Shown here: positions 44,953 through 53,640 of the stretch, in pieces
Layout of the letters: every line of letters starts with the position of its first letter
Numbering within the stretch: the first letter of the stretch is position 1
From: Candidatus Gallipaludibacter merdavium
GTDB lineage: Bacteria > Bacteroidota > Bacteroidia > Bacteroidales > Paludibacteraceae
Direction of reading: 5' to 3'
Length of the DNA stretch: 64,000 nucleotides
Assembly: GCA_017694875.1 (NCBI GenBank)
Contig: JADIMG010000055.1
Location: forward strand, 16,521-80,520
Made by a program: the position numbers and the translations under genes
The notes under the pieces: model-generated
Databases searched by the model: none
Seen by the model: the letters and a program-made list of their open reading frames with translations, nothing else
Told to the model about the DNA's origin: nothing

Positions 44953-46356
44953 ATGAACAAGAAGTTTGTTTTATTCATTATTTTGGGTCTGCTTTCAGTG
45001 TGGATGCCAGGGAATTTGCTTGCACAGGAAGTCCAACAATCGGACACAACTGCTCAGATAAACCTGAAAAAAGCTAAAAAGGGTTGGACATTTGGTGCAT
45101 TGCCGAGTGTAGCTTATGATGTGGATTTAGGTTTCCAATATGGTGCTTTAGCCAATGTCTATTACTATGGCGACGGCTCAACATATCCTGAATACATGCA
45201 TTCTTTCTACGTAGAAGCCGCCTATACAACAAAAAACTATGGTATTTTCCGCTTTTTCTACGATTCCAAATTTCTCATCCCTAACCACCGGTTCACATTT
45301 GACGCATCCTATCTGCCAGATGCCATGTGCGACTTTTCCGGCTTCAATGGCTACACTTCTGTATTCAACAACGATTGGCGCAAAAACAACAACGACAACT
45401 ATGTTAGCCGGGCGTTCTACAAATACCGTCGTGACCTCTTCCGCACAGCAGCCGATATAGAAGGAACCATAGCCGGCAAATGGAAATGGAATGCTGGATT
45501 GGGCGTATTGGGCTATATGATCGGTTCGGTTGACATTGATATGCTCAACAAAGGCAAAAAGGATGAGAAAAAGCTCCCCGATGTACAAGGCCTTTACGAA
45601 CGTTATGTCGATTGGGGGCTGATTAAGAAAAACGAAAAGAATGGAGGGTGGCACCCTTATCTGCGTGGCGGTATCACGTATGACAGCCGTGATTTCCGGG
45701 CTAACCCCACGAAGGGAATCTATGCCGATGCATTCCTCACCTATTCTTCAGCCTTTGGCGAGCAGGCTGAATATAACAATCTCAAGCTGAATGTCAATTT
45801 CCGCCATTACGTGTCCCTCTATCGCGACTATGCCGTATTGGCCTATAGGATAGGGGCACAATCACTCTTGGCAGGACACTCGCCTTTCTACATGAACACC
45901 TACCACAACACACTTTTCCTTCAACGCGTCCTTTACGAAGCATTGGGAGGAGGCAACTCCCTCCGTGGCATTGTGCGCAACCGCGTATTGGCCAATGGAT
46001 TTGCCTATGCCAACGTGGAATTTCGTTTCAAGCTGGCCAAGTTTGATATAGCAAAACAACATTTCTATATAGGCATCAATCCATTCCTCGATGCCGGCAT
46101 GGTAACGCAGCCGTATGAGTTGGACGAAGAAACTATACGTGCAACAGTAGCCCAAAAGAATCCTGATGACAATATTGACGACTTTTTCAATTTCGATAAG
46201 AGCCTTGTATATATGCCACATGTTTCTGCAGGTATGGGGCTGAAAATCGCCATGAACGAAAACTTCATCCTTTCTGTCGATTGGGCAGCACCGCTCAACA
46301 AGCAGGATGCAACAGGCTATGCCAACTTCTACATCAAGATGGGCTATCTGTTCTAA
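44953..46356 (+). CDS. Omp85/BamA-type outer-membrane barrel, first copy
   Basis: A 467-residue protein: signal MNKKFVLFIILGLLSVWMPGNLLA, no POTRA domains, then a beta-barrel of the Omp85 (bac_surface_Ag) type. Characteristic points are the YLRGGITYDSRDFRANPTKGIYADAFLTYSS pair of strands and GGGNSLRGI (the RGY/RGF-like loop 6 motif, Arg-Gly-Ile here) and the final FYIKMGYLF. It is a close paralogue of the protein at 47116-48492. The transcription unit ends at the hairpin at 46379-46411. Confidence 0.82.
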   Translation: MNKKFVLFIILGLLSVWMPGNLLAQEVQQSDTTAQINLKKAKKGWTFGALPSVAYDVDLGFQYGALANVYYYGDGSTYPEYMHSFYVEAAYTTKNYGIFRFFYDSKFLIPNHRFTFDASYLPDAMCDFSGFNGYTSVFNNDWRKNNNDNYVSRAFYKYRRDLFRTAADIEGTIAGKWKWNAGLGVLGYMIGSVDIDMLNKGKKDEKKLPDVQGLYERYVDWGLIKKNEKNGGWHPYLRGGITYDSRDFRANPTKGIYADAFLTYSSAFGEQAEYNNLKLNVNFRHYVSLYRDYAVLAYRIGAQSLLAGHSPFYMNTYHNTLFLQRVLYEALGGGNSLRGIVRNRVLANGFAYANVEFRFKLAKFDIAKQHFYIGINPFLDAGMVTQPYELDEETIRATVAQKNPDDNIDDFFNFDKSLVYMPHVSAGMGLKIAMNENFILSVDWAAPLNKQDATGYANFYIKMGYLF

Positions 46357-46378
46357 AGCATTATTCACAAGTATATGG

Positions 46379-46411
46379 ACAGAGGTCGGGAAATTCCCGG
46401 TCTCTGTTTTT
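46379..46411 (+). terminator. Rho-independent terminator of the pheT-to-barrel operon
   Basis: ACAGAGGTCGGGAA (46379-46392) pairs imperfectly with TTCCCGGTCTCTGT, followed by TTTT. Confidence 0.78.
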
Positions 46412-46452
46412 ATATGGCAATGACCCCTCTTCAGAAATTCGTTTGATTTTAT

Positions 46453-46460
46453 TACCTTTG
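46453..46460 (+). promoter_or_regulatory. Predicted -7 box of the small anchored-protein gene
   Basis: TACCTTTG, 48 bases before the ATG at 46508. Confidence 0.45.
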
Positions 46461-46507
46461 TCCGATAATTAAAATCATTATTGACACATTAAAAACGGAA
46501 TGATGCC

Positions 46508-47026
46508 ATGAAACAACTGCTTTTTCTCTTTTTAGGATTTATACTTGGAGCAACCGTAATGTATGTTATTGTTGAGAATCGCCAAACGCCTGAAGAAAAG
46601 GCGTTGGAAATGGTTGAAAATATCACCGAATCAATTATCAATGAAGTGAATGGTGAAACGGAAGATGTTCAGGAACAAACCGAAACAACCGTAACCAGCA
46701 ACAAAGTGGCCCAGTCAGGTAAAAACTTCAAAATGTTCGAAAAACCCGGCAACAGTGTCGGTGGGTCCTATTTTCAGGTAGAAAAAGTCATGGACGAACA
46801 CTACGCCATAGCACAAGAACAGGACTATTATGATTATACTGATACATATTTAAGCAAAGACCTCATCGTCCTCTTCTACAGTCCGGAGGAAAATGCCTTT
46901 TACGACGAGCAGATAATCAAAATCCCCAAAGGCAAATGTGCCCGTCAGATAGGTCTGTACAATTGGAAGGAATATACATATTCCGATGGCAAAATGATTC
47001 CTATAGTGCAGATAATGAATAAATAG
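46508..47026 (+). CDS. Small membrane-anchored protein of unknown function
   Basis: A 172-residue protein with one N-terminal transmembrane segment (residues 3-22), then an acidic, probably periplasmic part: a coiled-coil-like EEKALEMVENITESIINEVNGETEDVQEQTETT at about residues 29-63 and a C-terminal domain (GGSYFQVEKVMDEHYAIAQEQ, LIVLFYSPEENAFYDEQIIKIPKGKCARQIGLYNWKEYT). No family recognised. It has its own TAnnTTTG box and sits between the two Omp85-type barrel genes, so it may work with them. Confidence 0.75.
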   Translation: MKQLLFLFLGFILGATVMYVIVENRQTPEEKALEMVENITESIINEVNGETEDVQEQTETTVTSNKVAQSGKNFKMFEKPGNSVGGSYFQVEKVMDEHYAIAQEQDYYDYTDTYLSKDLIVLFYSPEENAFYDEQIIKIPKGKCARQIGLYNWKEYTYSDGKMIPIVQIMNK

Positions 47027-47115
47027 CATATATTGATTACAGGTAGGTTTCTTCCTTTACAGTAGATATTTAGTATAAAAATAGGTTGGAAATTTTGGAA
47101 AACTTATTCCGGTTT

Positions 47116-48492
47116 ATGAGAAAATACGTTTGTCTCTTGTTGCTTTCATCATGTTTGCTGCTTAAGGCAGAAAACCAGGCCTTATCCGATTCCGCAGCAT
47201 TTCATGGGAAAGTCCAGAAGGGTTGGACCTTTGGCGCATTACCTTGTATTGCCTATGATGCCGATGCCGGATTCCAATACGGAGCCCTAGCCAATGTCTA
47301 TTATTATGGCGACGGTTCCACTTATCCCAACTACCTCCATTCCTTCTATGTCGAGGCCTCCTATACCACCATGCACTATGGAGTCTTCCGCCTGTTCTAC
47401 GATTCAGACTACCTCATTCCAAATCACCGCTTTATTTTCGACATCTCATATATTCCCAACGCCATGTCCGACTTCCTCGGATTCAATGGCTACACATCCC
47501 TTATGAATGCCAACTGGATAGAACCGGATGCTGATGATTACAAGAGCAAGGTATTTTACAAATATCAGAATAACCTTTTTCGTGTAGCAGCCGATATTGA
47601 GGGACGCATTGCCGGACACTGGAAGTGGAACGCAGGACTCGGAATTCTGGGCTATATGACCGGTGCAGTCAATGTCAGCATGCTCAATAAGGCACGCAAG
47701 GAAGGCAATAAATTACCCGATGTGCCAACCCTATACGAAGAATATCTGGATTGGGGCATTATCTCGGCCAACGAAGCCCATGGAGGTTGGCATCCATATT
47801 TGCGTGGGGGCATCACTTATGACAGCCGTGATTATCGAACATTCCCTACAAAAGGAATTTACGCCGACGCCTTCCTTACCTATTCAGCAGCATTTGGCAA
47901 CCAGACAGGCTATAATCATCTCAAGGCAAACCTCAATTTCCGCCATTACCTCTCCCTCTATCGCGATTATGCCGTTTTTGCCTATAGAGTAGGGGCACAA
48001 TCACTGCTGGCAGGCCATTCGCCTTTTTACATGGATTCCTATTTCAACACACTTTTCCTACAGCGAGAGCTTTACGAAGCATTGGGCGGAGGCAACTCAC
48101 TGCGTGGCATCATGTGCAATCGCATACTCTCCAAAGGCTTTGCCTATGCCAATATTGAATTCCGATTCAAACTCGTCAAGTTTGACATTGCCAAGCAGCA
48201 TTTCTACATAGGGCTGAATCCATTTCTCGATGCAGGAATGGTCATTCGTCCAGCATTTCTTGACGAACAGGCCTTGCAGCAAATCTTTCTTGAAAATCCC
48301 GACGAATACATCGATGATTACTTCGATTTCTCCCCAGCAAAACTTTATGCACCACATCTTTCAGCAGGAATCGGACTAAAAATCGCTATGAATGAGAACT
48401 TCGTCCTCTCCGGCGAGTGGGCAGCACCCTTCAATAAGCAGGACGCTCCCAATCTCGATAGCTTTTATGTAAAAATCGGCTATCTGTTTTAA
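47116..48492 (+). CDS. Omp85/BamA-type outer-membrane barrel, second copy
   Basis: A 458-residue paralogue of the protein at 44953-46356: signal MRKYVCLLLLSSCLLLKA, then the same WTFGALPCIAYDADAGFQYG, YYYGDGSTYPNYLHSFYVE, GGWHPYLRGGITYDSRDY, GGGNSLRGI and FYVKIGYLF blocks. Roughly two thirds or more of residues are identical by eye. The start at 47116 is an ATG with a normal signal peptide; TTG 47086 would add ten unlikely residues. No POTRA domains. A short operon with the 46508 gene is possible. Confidence 0.82.
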   Translation: MRKYVCLLLLSSCLLLKAENQALSDSAAFHGKVQKGWTFGALPCIAYDADAGFQYGALANVYYYGDGSTYPNYLHSFYVEASYTTMHYGVFRLFYDSDYLIPNHRFIFDISYIPNAMSDFLGFNGYTSLMNANWIEPDADDYKSKVFYKYQNNLFRVAADIEGRIAGHWKWNAGLGILGYMTGAVNVSMLNKARKEGNKLPDVPTLYEEYLDWGIISANEAHGGWHPYLRGGITYDSRDYRTFPTKGIYADAFLTYSAAFGNQTGYNHLKANLNFRHYLSLYRDYAVFAYRVGAQSLLAGHSPFYMDSYFNTLFLQRELYEALGGGNSLRGIMCNRILSKGFAYANIEFRFKLVKFDIAKQHFYIGLNPFLDAGMVIRPAFLDEQALQQIFLENPDEYIDDYFDFSPAKLYAPHLSAGIGLKIAMNENFVLSGEWAAPFNKQDAPNLDSFYVKIGYLF

Positions 48493-48543
48493 GGGAACAG
48501 TCGAAAACGGGAATGTCGCTTGTTATGTTTATCGTTTCCTTTT

Positions 48544-50685
48544 TTACAACCTGCTGATGTTCTTCACTCCTTTTACAGTACGGAGTTTTTTGATAAGAGC
48601 CTCTAATTCTTTGGTGTCATTGACAAGAACAGTGAGGTGTCCTTGAAAAAGTCCGTCGTTCGAGTCCACAGAGATGGAGCGCAAAAGAATGTTCTTTTCC
48701 TTGTTGATGACAGAAGTGATGTTGGTTACAATACCGATGTCATCGTTTCCCACTATGTGAAGGGTGATGGGGTATTGTGTGCCAACAGACTTACCAGACC
48801 ATCGTGCCTTGACAATACGGTAGCCGAAACGCTCAATCATTTGGGGTGCATTGGGGCAGTCGGTACGGTGAATCTTTATACCGCCATTGATGGATACGAA
48901 GCCGAAAATCGGGTCACCATATATGGGATTACAGCATTTTGCCAGCTTATAGTCAATGCCTTTGAGGTTTTTGTCAATGATAAGCGTGTCCGACTTGTCC
49001 GTGGCCTCGTTATAGAATATTCCCGAGAAATTTTCTGCGCTATGCGCTTTTTCAGCCTCTGGCGATAACTCACGTTTGTCAAGGTCATTATATTGGTTGC
49101 GAAGCTCCAGAATATTGAGCTTGTTTTGGGCAATGGCTTGATAGAAGTCACTTACTGTCTTATATCCGAGTTTCTGTGTAAGACGTGAAAGTTTCCCTTC
49201 GTCAAGGTCGATTTTCCAGTTCTTGAAACGGCGTAAAAGCATTTCCCTGCCGCTTTCTGCATCTTTGTATTCTTGCTCTTTGAGCGATTGGCGTATTTTG
49301 TTGCGTGCCTTAGAGGTAGTCACTATCTGCAACCATGCAGGATTGGGTTTCTGTATGGGCGAAGTGAGGATTTCCACTTGGTCGCCGTTGTGAAGCACAT
49401 ATTTGATGGGCATGTTGCGGCCGTTGACCTTGGCTCCAACACATTTGATACCGAGATTGGTATGGATATCGAAGGCAAAATCGAGTGCTGTGGCTCCTTT
49501 GGGTAACTTGTGCAGGTCGCCGTTGGGCGTGAAAACAAAAACTTCCTTGTCGTAAAGGTTGAGTTTGAATTCATCCATGAAATCGACAGCGTTCAGTTCT
49601 GGATTTTCAAGAATCTCACGAATGTTCTTGAGAAATTCATCCATTCCACTTTCACCCTTGATACCTTTGTATTTCCAGTGGGCAGCCAGACCCATTTCGG
49701 CAATCTCGTCCATACGGCTCGTACGTATCTGTACTTCCACCCATTTGTTTTCCGGTCCGAGCACCGTGGTATGAAGACTCTCATATCCGTTGGATTTGGG
49801 TATGGTCAACCAGTCGCGCAACCTTTTGGGGTTGGGCTGATACATGTCGGCAATAACAGAATACACTTGCCAGCAGTCCGCTTTCTCTTTCTCGGGCTTG
49901 CTGTTGAGAATGATACGAATGGCAAATAAGTCATATATGCCCTCAAAGGTGGTGTTTTGTTTCTTCATCTTGTTGTAGATGGAGTGTATGGATTTTGTAC
50001 GTCCCTTAATAGAGAAGTCGAACCCCATTTGAGTGAGTTTTTCCTTGAGTGGCGTAATGAAAGCTGTGATATAGGCGTCCCGGTTCTTCTTGGTTTGGTG
50101 TAGCTTGTTGGCTATATCCTTGTATATCTGCCGGTTGGTATATTTAAGCGAAAGGTCTTCCAATTCGGTTTTGACTCCATATAGTCCTAATCTATGTGCC
50201 ATAGGCGCATAGAGGAAAGAGGTTTCGCGTGCAATACTCTGACGTAGTTCTTCGTCGTAGCCTTCGAGTTGTCGCATTGTGTATAACCGTTCGGCAAGCA
50301 TGATGAGTATGACGCGTACATCTTCAGCAAAGCTGATGAGTAGTTTTCTGAAATTTTCAGTTTCTAGCGACATGTTACGCCGATAGAGTTCTTCCACACG
50401 GCAAAGTCCGCGTATTACAGTGGAAACAGATGCATCAAATGTTTCTTTAATACTACCTTCGGAGAGACCATATTCGGTGGCTTCGTTGGCAAGCAGAACA
50501 CTTAAGACAGCAGTACGTCCAAGTCCAATTTCACTAACAACAATATCAGCAATTTGCATGGCCCGTATTAATTTTTCCTCAGTGAGATGGGGAGCTAGTT
50601 GCTGAATTTTTTTGTGGTCATCTTGTGTAAGTAGGTTAGGGTGTTTTGTTTTTAATTGCTTATATAATTGTTGTATTTCTTTCAT
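48544..50685 (-). CDS. RelA/SpoT-family (p)ppGpp synthetase with degenerate hydrolase domain
   Basis: A 713-residue stringent-response enzyme. The HD hydrolase region is degenerate: the first His is Arg41 (RAMQIADIV), the HD pair is Ala66-Asn67 and the downstream ED is Thr70-Glu71 (LLANEATEY). The synthetase domain is intact: GRTKSIHSIYNKM, YDLFAIRIIL, RLRDWLTIPKSNGYESLHTTV and VEVQIRTSRMDEIAEMGLAAHWKYK. TGS, zinc-finger-like (LAKCCNPIYGDPIFGFVS) and ACT domains follow. It is therefore likely synthetase-only, with hydrolysis by another SpoT. A TATATTTG box lies about 40 bases upstream. Confidence 0.92.
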   Translation of the reverse strand: MKEIQQLYKQLKTKHPNLLTQDDHKKIQQLAPHLTEEKLIRAMQIADIVVSEIGLGRTAVLSVLLANEATEYGLSEGSIKETFDASVSTVIRGLCRVEELYRRNMSLETENFRKLLISFAEDVRVILIMLAERLYTMRQLEGYDEELRQSIARETSFLYAPMAHRLGLYGVKTELEDLSLKYTNRQIYKDIANKLHQTKKNRDAYITAFITPLKEKLTQMGFDFSIKGRTKSIHSIYNKMKKQNTTFEGIYDLFAIRIILNSKPEKEKADCWQVYSVIADMYQPNPKRLRDWLTIPKSNGYESLHTTVLGPENKWVEVQIRTSRMDEIAEMGLAAHWKYKGIKGESGMDEFLKNIREILENPELNAVDFMDEFKLNLYDKEVFVFTPNGDLHKLPKGATALDFAFDIHTNLGIKCVGAKVNGRNMPIKYVLHNGDQVEILTSPIQKPNPAWLQIVTTSKARNKIRQSLKEQEYKDAESGREMLLRRFKNWKIDLDEGKLSRLTQKLGYKTVSDFYQAIAQNKLNILELRNQYNDLDKRELSPEAEKAHSAENFSGIFYNEATDKSDTLIIDKNLKGIDYKLAKCCNPIYGDPIFGFVSINGGIKIHRTDCPNAPQMIERFGYRIVKARWSGKSVGTQYPITLHIVGNDDIGIVTNITSVINKEKNILLRSISVDSNDGLFQGHLTVLVNDTKELEALIKKLRTVKGVKNISRL

Positions 50686-51036
50686 TTTGCATTGATTTTA
50701 GTCTGTTTTGATAGAAAAATCACGCAAATATAATGAAAGGTGAGCGCAGAAGCAAATAGAAAACGAAGTTTTATAATTTGATTATGCCGAACCGTTTATA
50801 TATTATGAAAATATAGCAAAAGCCGAGTGGAATGACAAATTCAGTACAAGCCAAATCCATAGTCAAGTTGTGGTGAGGCGCAGCCTGAATTCAAGTATTG
50901 AAAGGAAGACGAAGTAAACAGACTTCTAAATGTTCTAATTTATAACCCCTTAGAACGCAAACAAGCTCGGTGCACAATTCAGCTTGCATCAATTGTCGCC
51001 TTTCACTATTTTTGCATCTGTAATGTTTTTTGAACT
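50686..51036. promoter_or_regulatory. Divergent promoter region between the relA/spoT-like and helicase genes
   Basis: A 351-base gap with TATATTTG on the minus strand (50725-50732) and, on the plus strand, TTG (50984-50986), a 20-base spacer and TATTTTTG (51007-51014). Nothing else is recognisable. Confidence 0.6.
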
Positions 51037-53487
51037 ATGGGAGCTGTTGATATTTATGATATTGCCGATGCATATGCACGCTTGACAGATCGATGTATCT
51101 ATTTGACGGGCAAGGCAGGAAGCGGAAAGACGACTTTTTTGCGCAATTTGCGTATGCACACGAAAAAGCAGATAGTGGTTGCGGCGCCTACTGGTGTTGC
51201 TGCCATCAATGCAGAGGGCACAACGCTCCATTCCTTGTTTCAATTGCCATTGTCGCCCTTTATTCCCACCGAGGAGATGCGTAAAAACCTGATAGGCTCA
51301 ATCAAGATGAGGGCTGAACGCCGGCGGGTGCTCTACGAGATGGATGTGTTGGTGATTGACGAGATAAGCATGGTGCGCGCTGATGTGCTTGATATGGTGG
51401 ATACGCTGTTGCGGCATTTCCGCTATAGGCGGGATGTTCCGTTTGGGGGTGTGCAGGTAATATTCATTGGAGATATGTACCAGCTTCCACCGGTAGTACA
51501 GGAGGATGAATGGAGGATGCTGTCGCCTTATTATAAGGGCGTTTACTTCTTCAACAGTAAGGTATATGCACAAATTCAGCCAGTGCACATAGAATTGGAC
51601 AAAATATTCCGTCAATCGGACCGGTTGTTCATTGATATACTGAATGAGGTGAGAAACAATAGCCTTGGTCAAGCATCGTTGGAACGTCTGAACAGCCTCT
51701 ACCAGCCTCAGTATGTAAACAGGGATGAAGACTATCATATCGTGCTGACTACCCATAATGCCAAAGCCGATGCCATGAATGAACGTAAATTGGCAGAACT
51801 GAAGGGTAGGGAGCAACACTATATGGCAAAAGTGGAAGGGGATTTTGCGGAACGCAATTATCCTACGGAGAATGATTTGTGCCTGAAAGTAGGTGCAAGA
51901 GTGATGTTTGTGAAAAATGATGAGGAAGTGCCACGCCGTTTTTATAATGGGAAAATGGGAGTTGTGGAAGAATTGGGAGACGACTGTGTGATGGTTGCTT
52001 GTGATGAAGGCGAGAGTATACGTGTCTATCCGATGGTGTGGCGCAATGTGCGGTATGAATCAGATGAGCGGACACGCATGATAACGGAAACGGAACTGGG
52101 TACGTTTACACAATTGCCGTTAAGGTTGGCGTGGGCCATCACAATACATAAAAGCCAGGGATTGACTTTTGACAAAGTATTGATAGATGCAGAAGCGGCC
52201 TTTGCTTCAGGACAGGTATATGTGGCATTGAGTCGTTGCCGCTCATTGGATGGGCTTGTGCTGATGACACGTCTGAATGGAAATTCACTGGGCAACGATT
52301 GGCAGATATTGGACTTTGAGAAAACCAAAACGCCAGTGGACAATTTGGAAAACATGCTCGATAAGGATAAGACGCACTATAGGATACATTTGTATTGTAG
52401 TTTGTTCGATTTTCGTTCGCTTCACAGTCAGCTGGGTCATTTGCAGTCATTCATTAAAGAGCATGAAGGAAAATTGACAGGAGTGGACGAAGAGTTTCTG
52501 AAATCCTTTTCGTTGGCGGTAGATGCCTTGCAAAGTGTAGGCGATAGTTTTAAAAAGCAAATCGTATCGTTGTCGGGCGAACAGAATTTTTTGCAACAGA
52601 GATTGAAGGCAGCAGCAAGCTATTTTTGTGAACGTATAGATGGTATGTTGGCTGGTATGCGTCCGCCATTTTATACAGACAATAAGGCTATATCACGAGA
52701 GGCAGATGAGGTGATGGGCAATATATATGCGACTTTGCAGCGCAAAAAGCGCATGATTAGGAATGTGGGCGATAATATGGGGATGGAAAGCTATTTTGAG
52801 GCCAAAAACCGATTGTTGCCTGTGTGGAACAAAAGCTCTTATGCTTCAGAGCAGGAAGAAGGGGAAAACAGAGAGGTACATTATGAAGGTTTGTTCAGAC
52901 AATTGTTGCGTCACAGGGCAGCTGTTGCTAAGGAGAATGGTCTCCCTATTTATATGGTAGTTTCTACTACAGCTCTGATTGCCATCAGCAATGCATTGCC
53001 GTTGGACAAGAAAGATTTGCTTTCCATAAAAGGGGTAGGACGTAAAAAGGTGGAGCAATATGGTGATGTTTGGCTGGAAATGGTAGCTGAATATTGTAGC
53101 CGTCATGGCTTGGAGAGCAAAGCCGTACGACAGCAGGAAGAAAGGCAGGCGCAAGCAAAAGCACAAAAAACAAAGAAACGTCAGAAAGGCGATAGTTGGC
53201 GTATGACTGTGGAGATGTATAAGACTGGAAAAAGTATCAGTGATATAGCCGCAGAACGTATGTTGAAATATGCCACCATAGCAGGCCATTTGATTGACGG
53301 TGTGCGTGCTGATATCTTGAATATGTCTGATTTGGTTGAAAACGAGAGACTTTCAGAAGCCTTGAATGTATGCGATAGTTATACGGATAAGCAGGAAATA
53401 GCAGAAAAACTCTCTGACATCTTGACACACGAAGAATTGCTATTGTTCTGTAAATGGAAAAATATACCATTGTACAATCACCCATAA
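51037..53487 (+). CDS. Pif1-like helicase fused to HRDC and helix-turn-helix domains
   Basis: An 816-residue helicase. The superfamily 1 (Pif1/RecD2) core has TGKAGSGKTTFLRNLR (Walker A), AAPTGVAAINAEGTTLHSLF, LVIDEISMVRAD, GGVQVIFIGDMYQLPP, QSDRLFIDILNE and WAITIHKSQGLTFD...YVALSRCRSLDGL. After a helical linker of about 200 residues comes an HRDC-like domain (about 620-690, with YMVVSTTALIAISNALPLDKKDLLSIKGVGRKKVEQYG) and a C-terminal helix-turn-helix (TVEMYKTGKSISDIAAERMLKYATIAGHLIDG). It may unwind unusual DNA structures or RNA-DNA hybrids. Confidence 0.88.
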   Translation: MGAVDIYDIADAYARLTDRCIYLTGKAGSGKTTFLRNLRMHTKKQIVVAAPTGVAAINAEGTTLHSLFQLPLSPFIPTEEMRKNLIGSIKMRAERRRVLYEMDVLVIDEISMVRADVLDMVDTLLRHFRYRRDVPFGGVQVIFIGDMYQLPPVVQEDEWRMLSPYYKGVYFFNSKVYAQIQPVHIELDKIFRQSDRLFIDILNEVRNNSLGQASLERLNSLYQPQYVNRDEDYHIVLTTHNAKADAMNERKLAELKGREQHYMAKVEGDFAERNYPTENDLCLKVGARVMFVKNDEEVPRRFYNGKMGVVEELGDDCVMVACDEGESIRVYPMVWRNVRYESDERTRMITETELGTFTQLPLRLAWAITIHKSQGLTFDKVLIDAEAAFASGQVYVALSRCRSLDGLVLMTRLNGNSLGNDWQILDFEKTKTPVDNLENMLDKDKTHYRIHLYCSLFDFRSLHSQLGHLQSFIKEHEGKLTGVDEEFLKSFSLAVDALQSVGDSFKKQIVSLSGEQNFLQQRLKAAASYFCERIDGMLAGMRPPFYTDNKAISREADEVMGNIYATLQRKKRMIRNVGDNMGMESYFEAKNRLLPVWNKSSYASEQEEGENREVHYEGLFRQLLRHRAAVAKENGLPIYMVVSTTALIAISNALPLDKKDLLSIKGVGRKKVEQYGDVWLEMVAEYCSRHGLESKAVRQQEERQAQAKAQKTKKRQKGDSWRMTVEMYKTGKSISDIAAERMLKYATIAGHLIDGVRADILNMSDLVENERLSEALNVCDSYTDKQEIAEKLSDILTHEELLLFCKWKNIPLYNHP

Positions 53488-53573
53488 AATAAGATAGATT
53501 GCTACATCCTTTATCATTCAGCATTTTAATAATCCCGTTCATCATCCTAAATCTACCATTTGTCGTATTTGTT

Positions 53574-53603
53574 TTTGTACAATTGTTTTTTTTCGTATCT
53601 TCG
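53574..53603 (+). promoter_or_regulatory. Predicted promoter of glgP
   Basis: TTTG (53574-53577) and TATCTTCG (53596-53603), a one-base deviation from TAnnTTTG, 38 bases before the start. Confidence 0.45.
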
Positions 53604-53640
53604 CATGGTTTTTTAAGGAATCCATTAAAAAGAGACTGAT

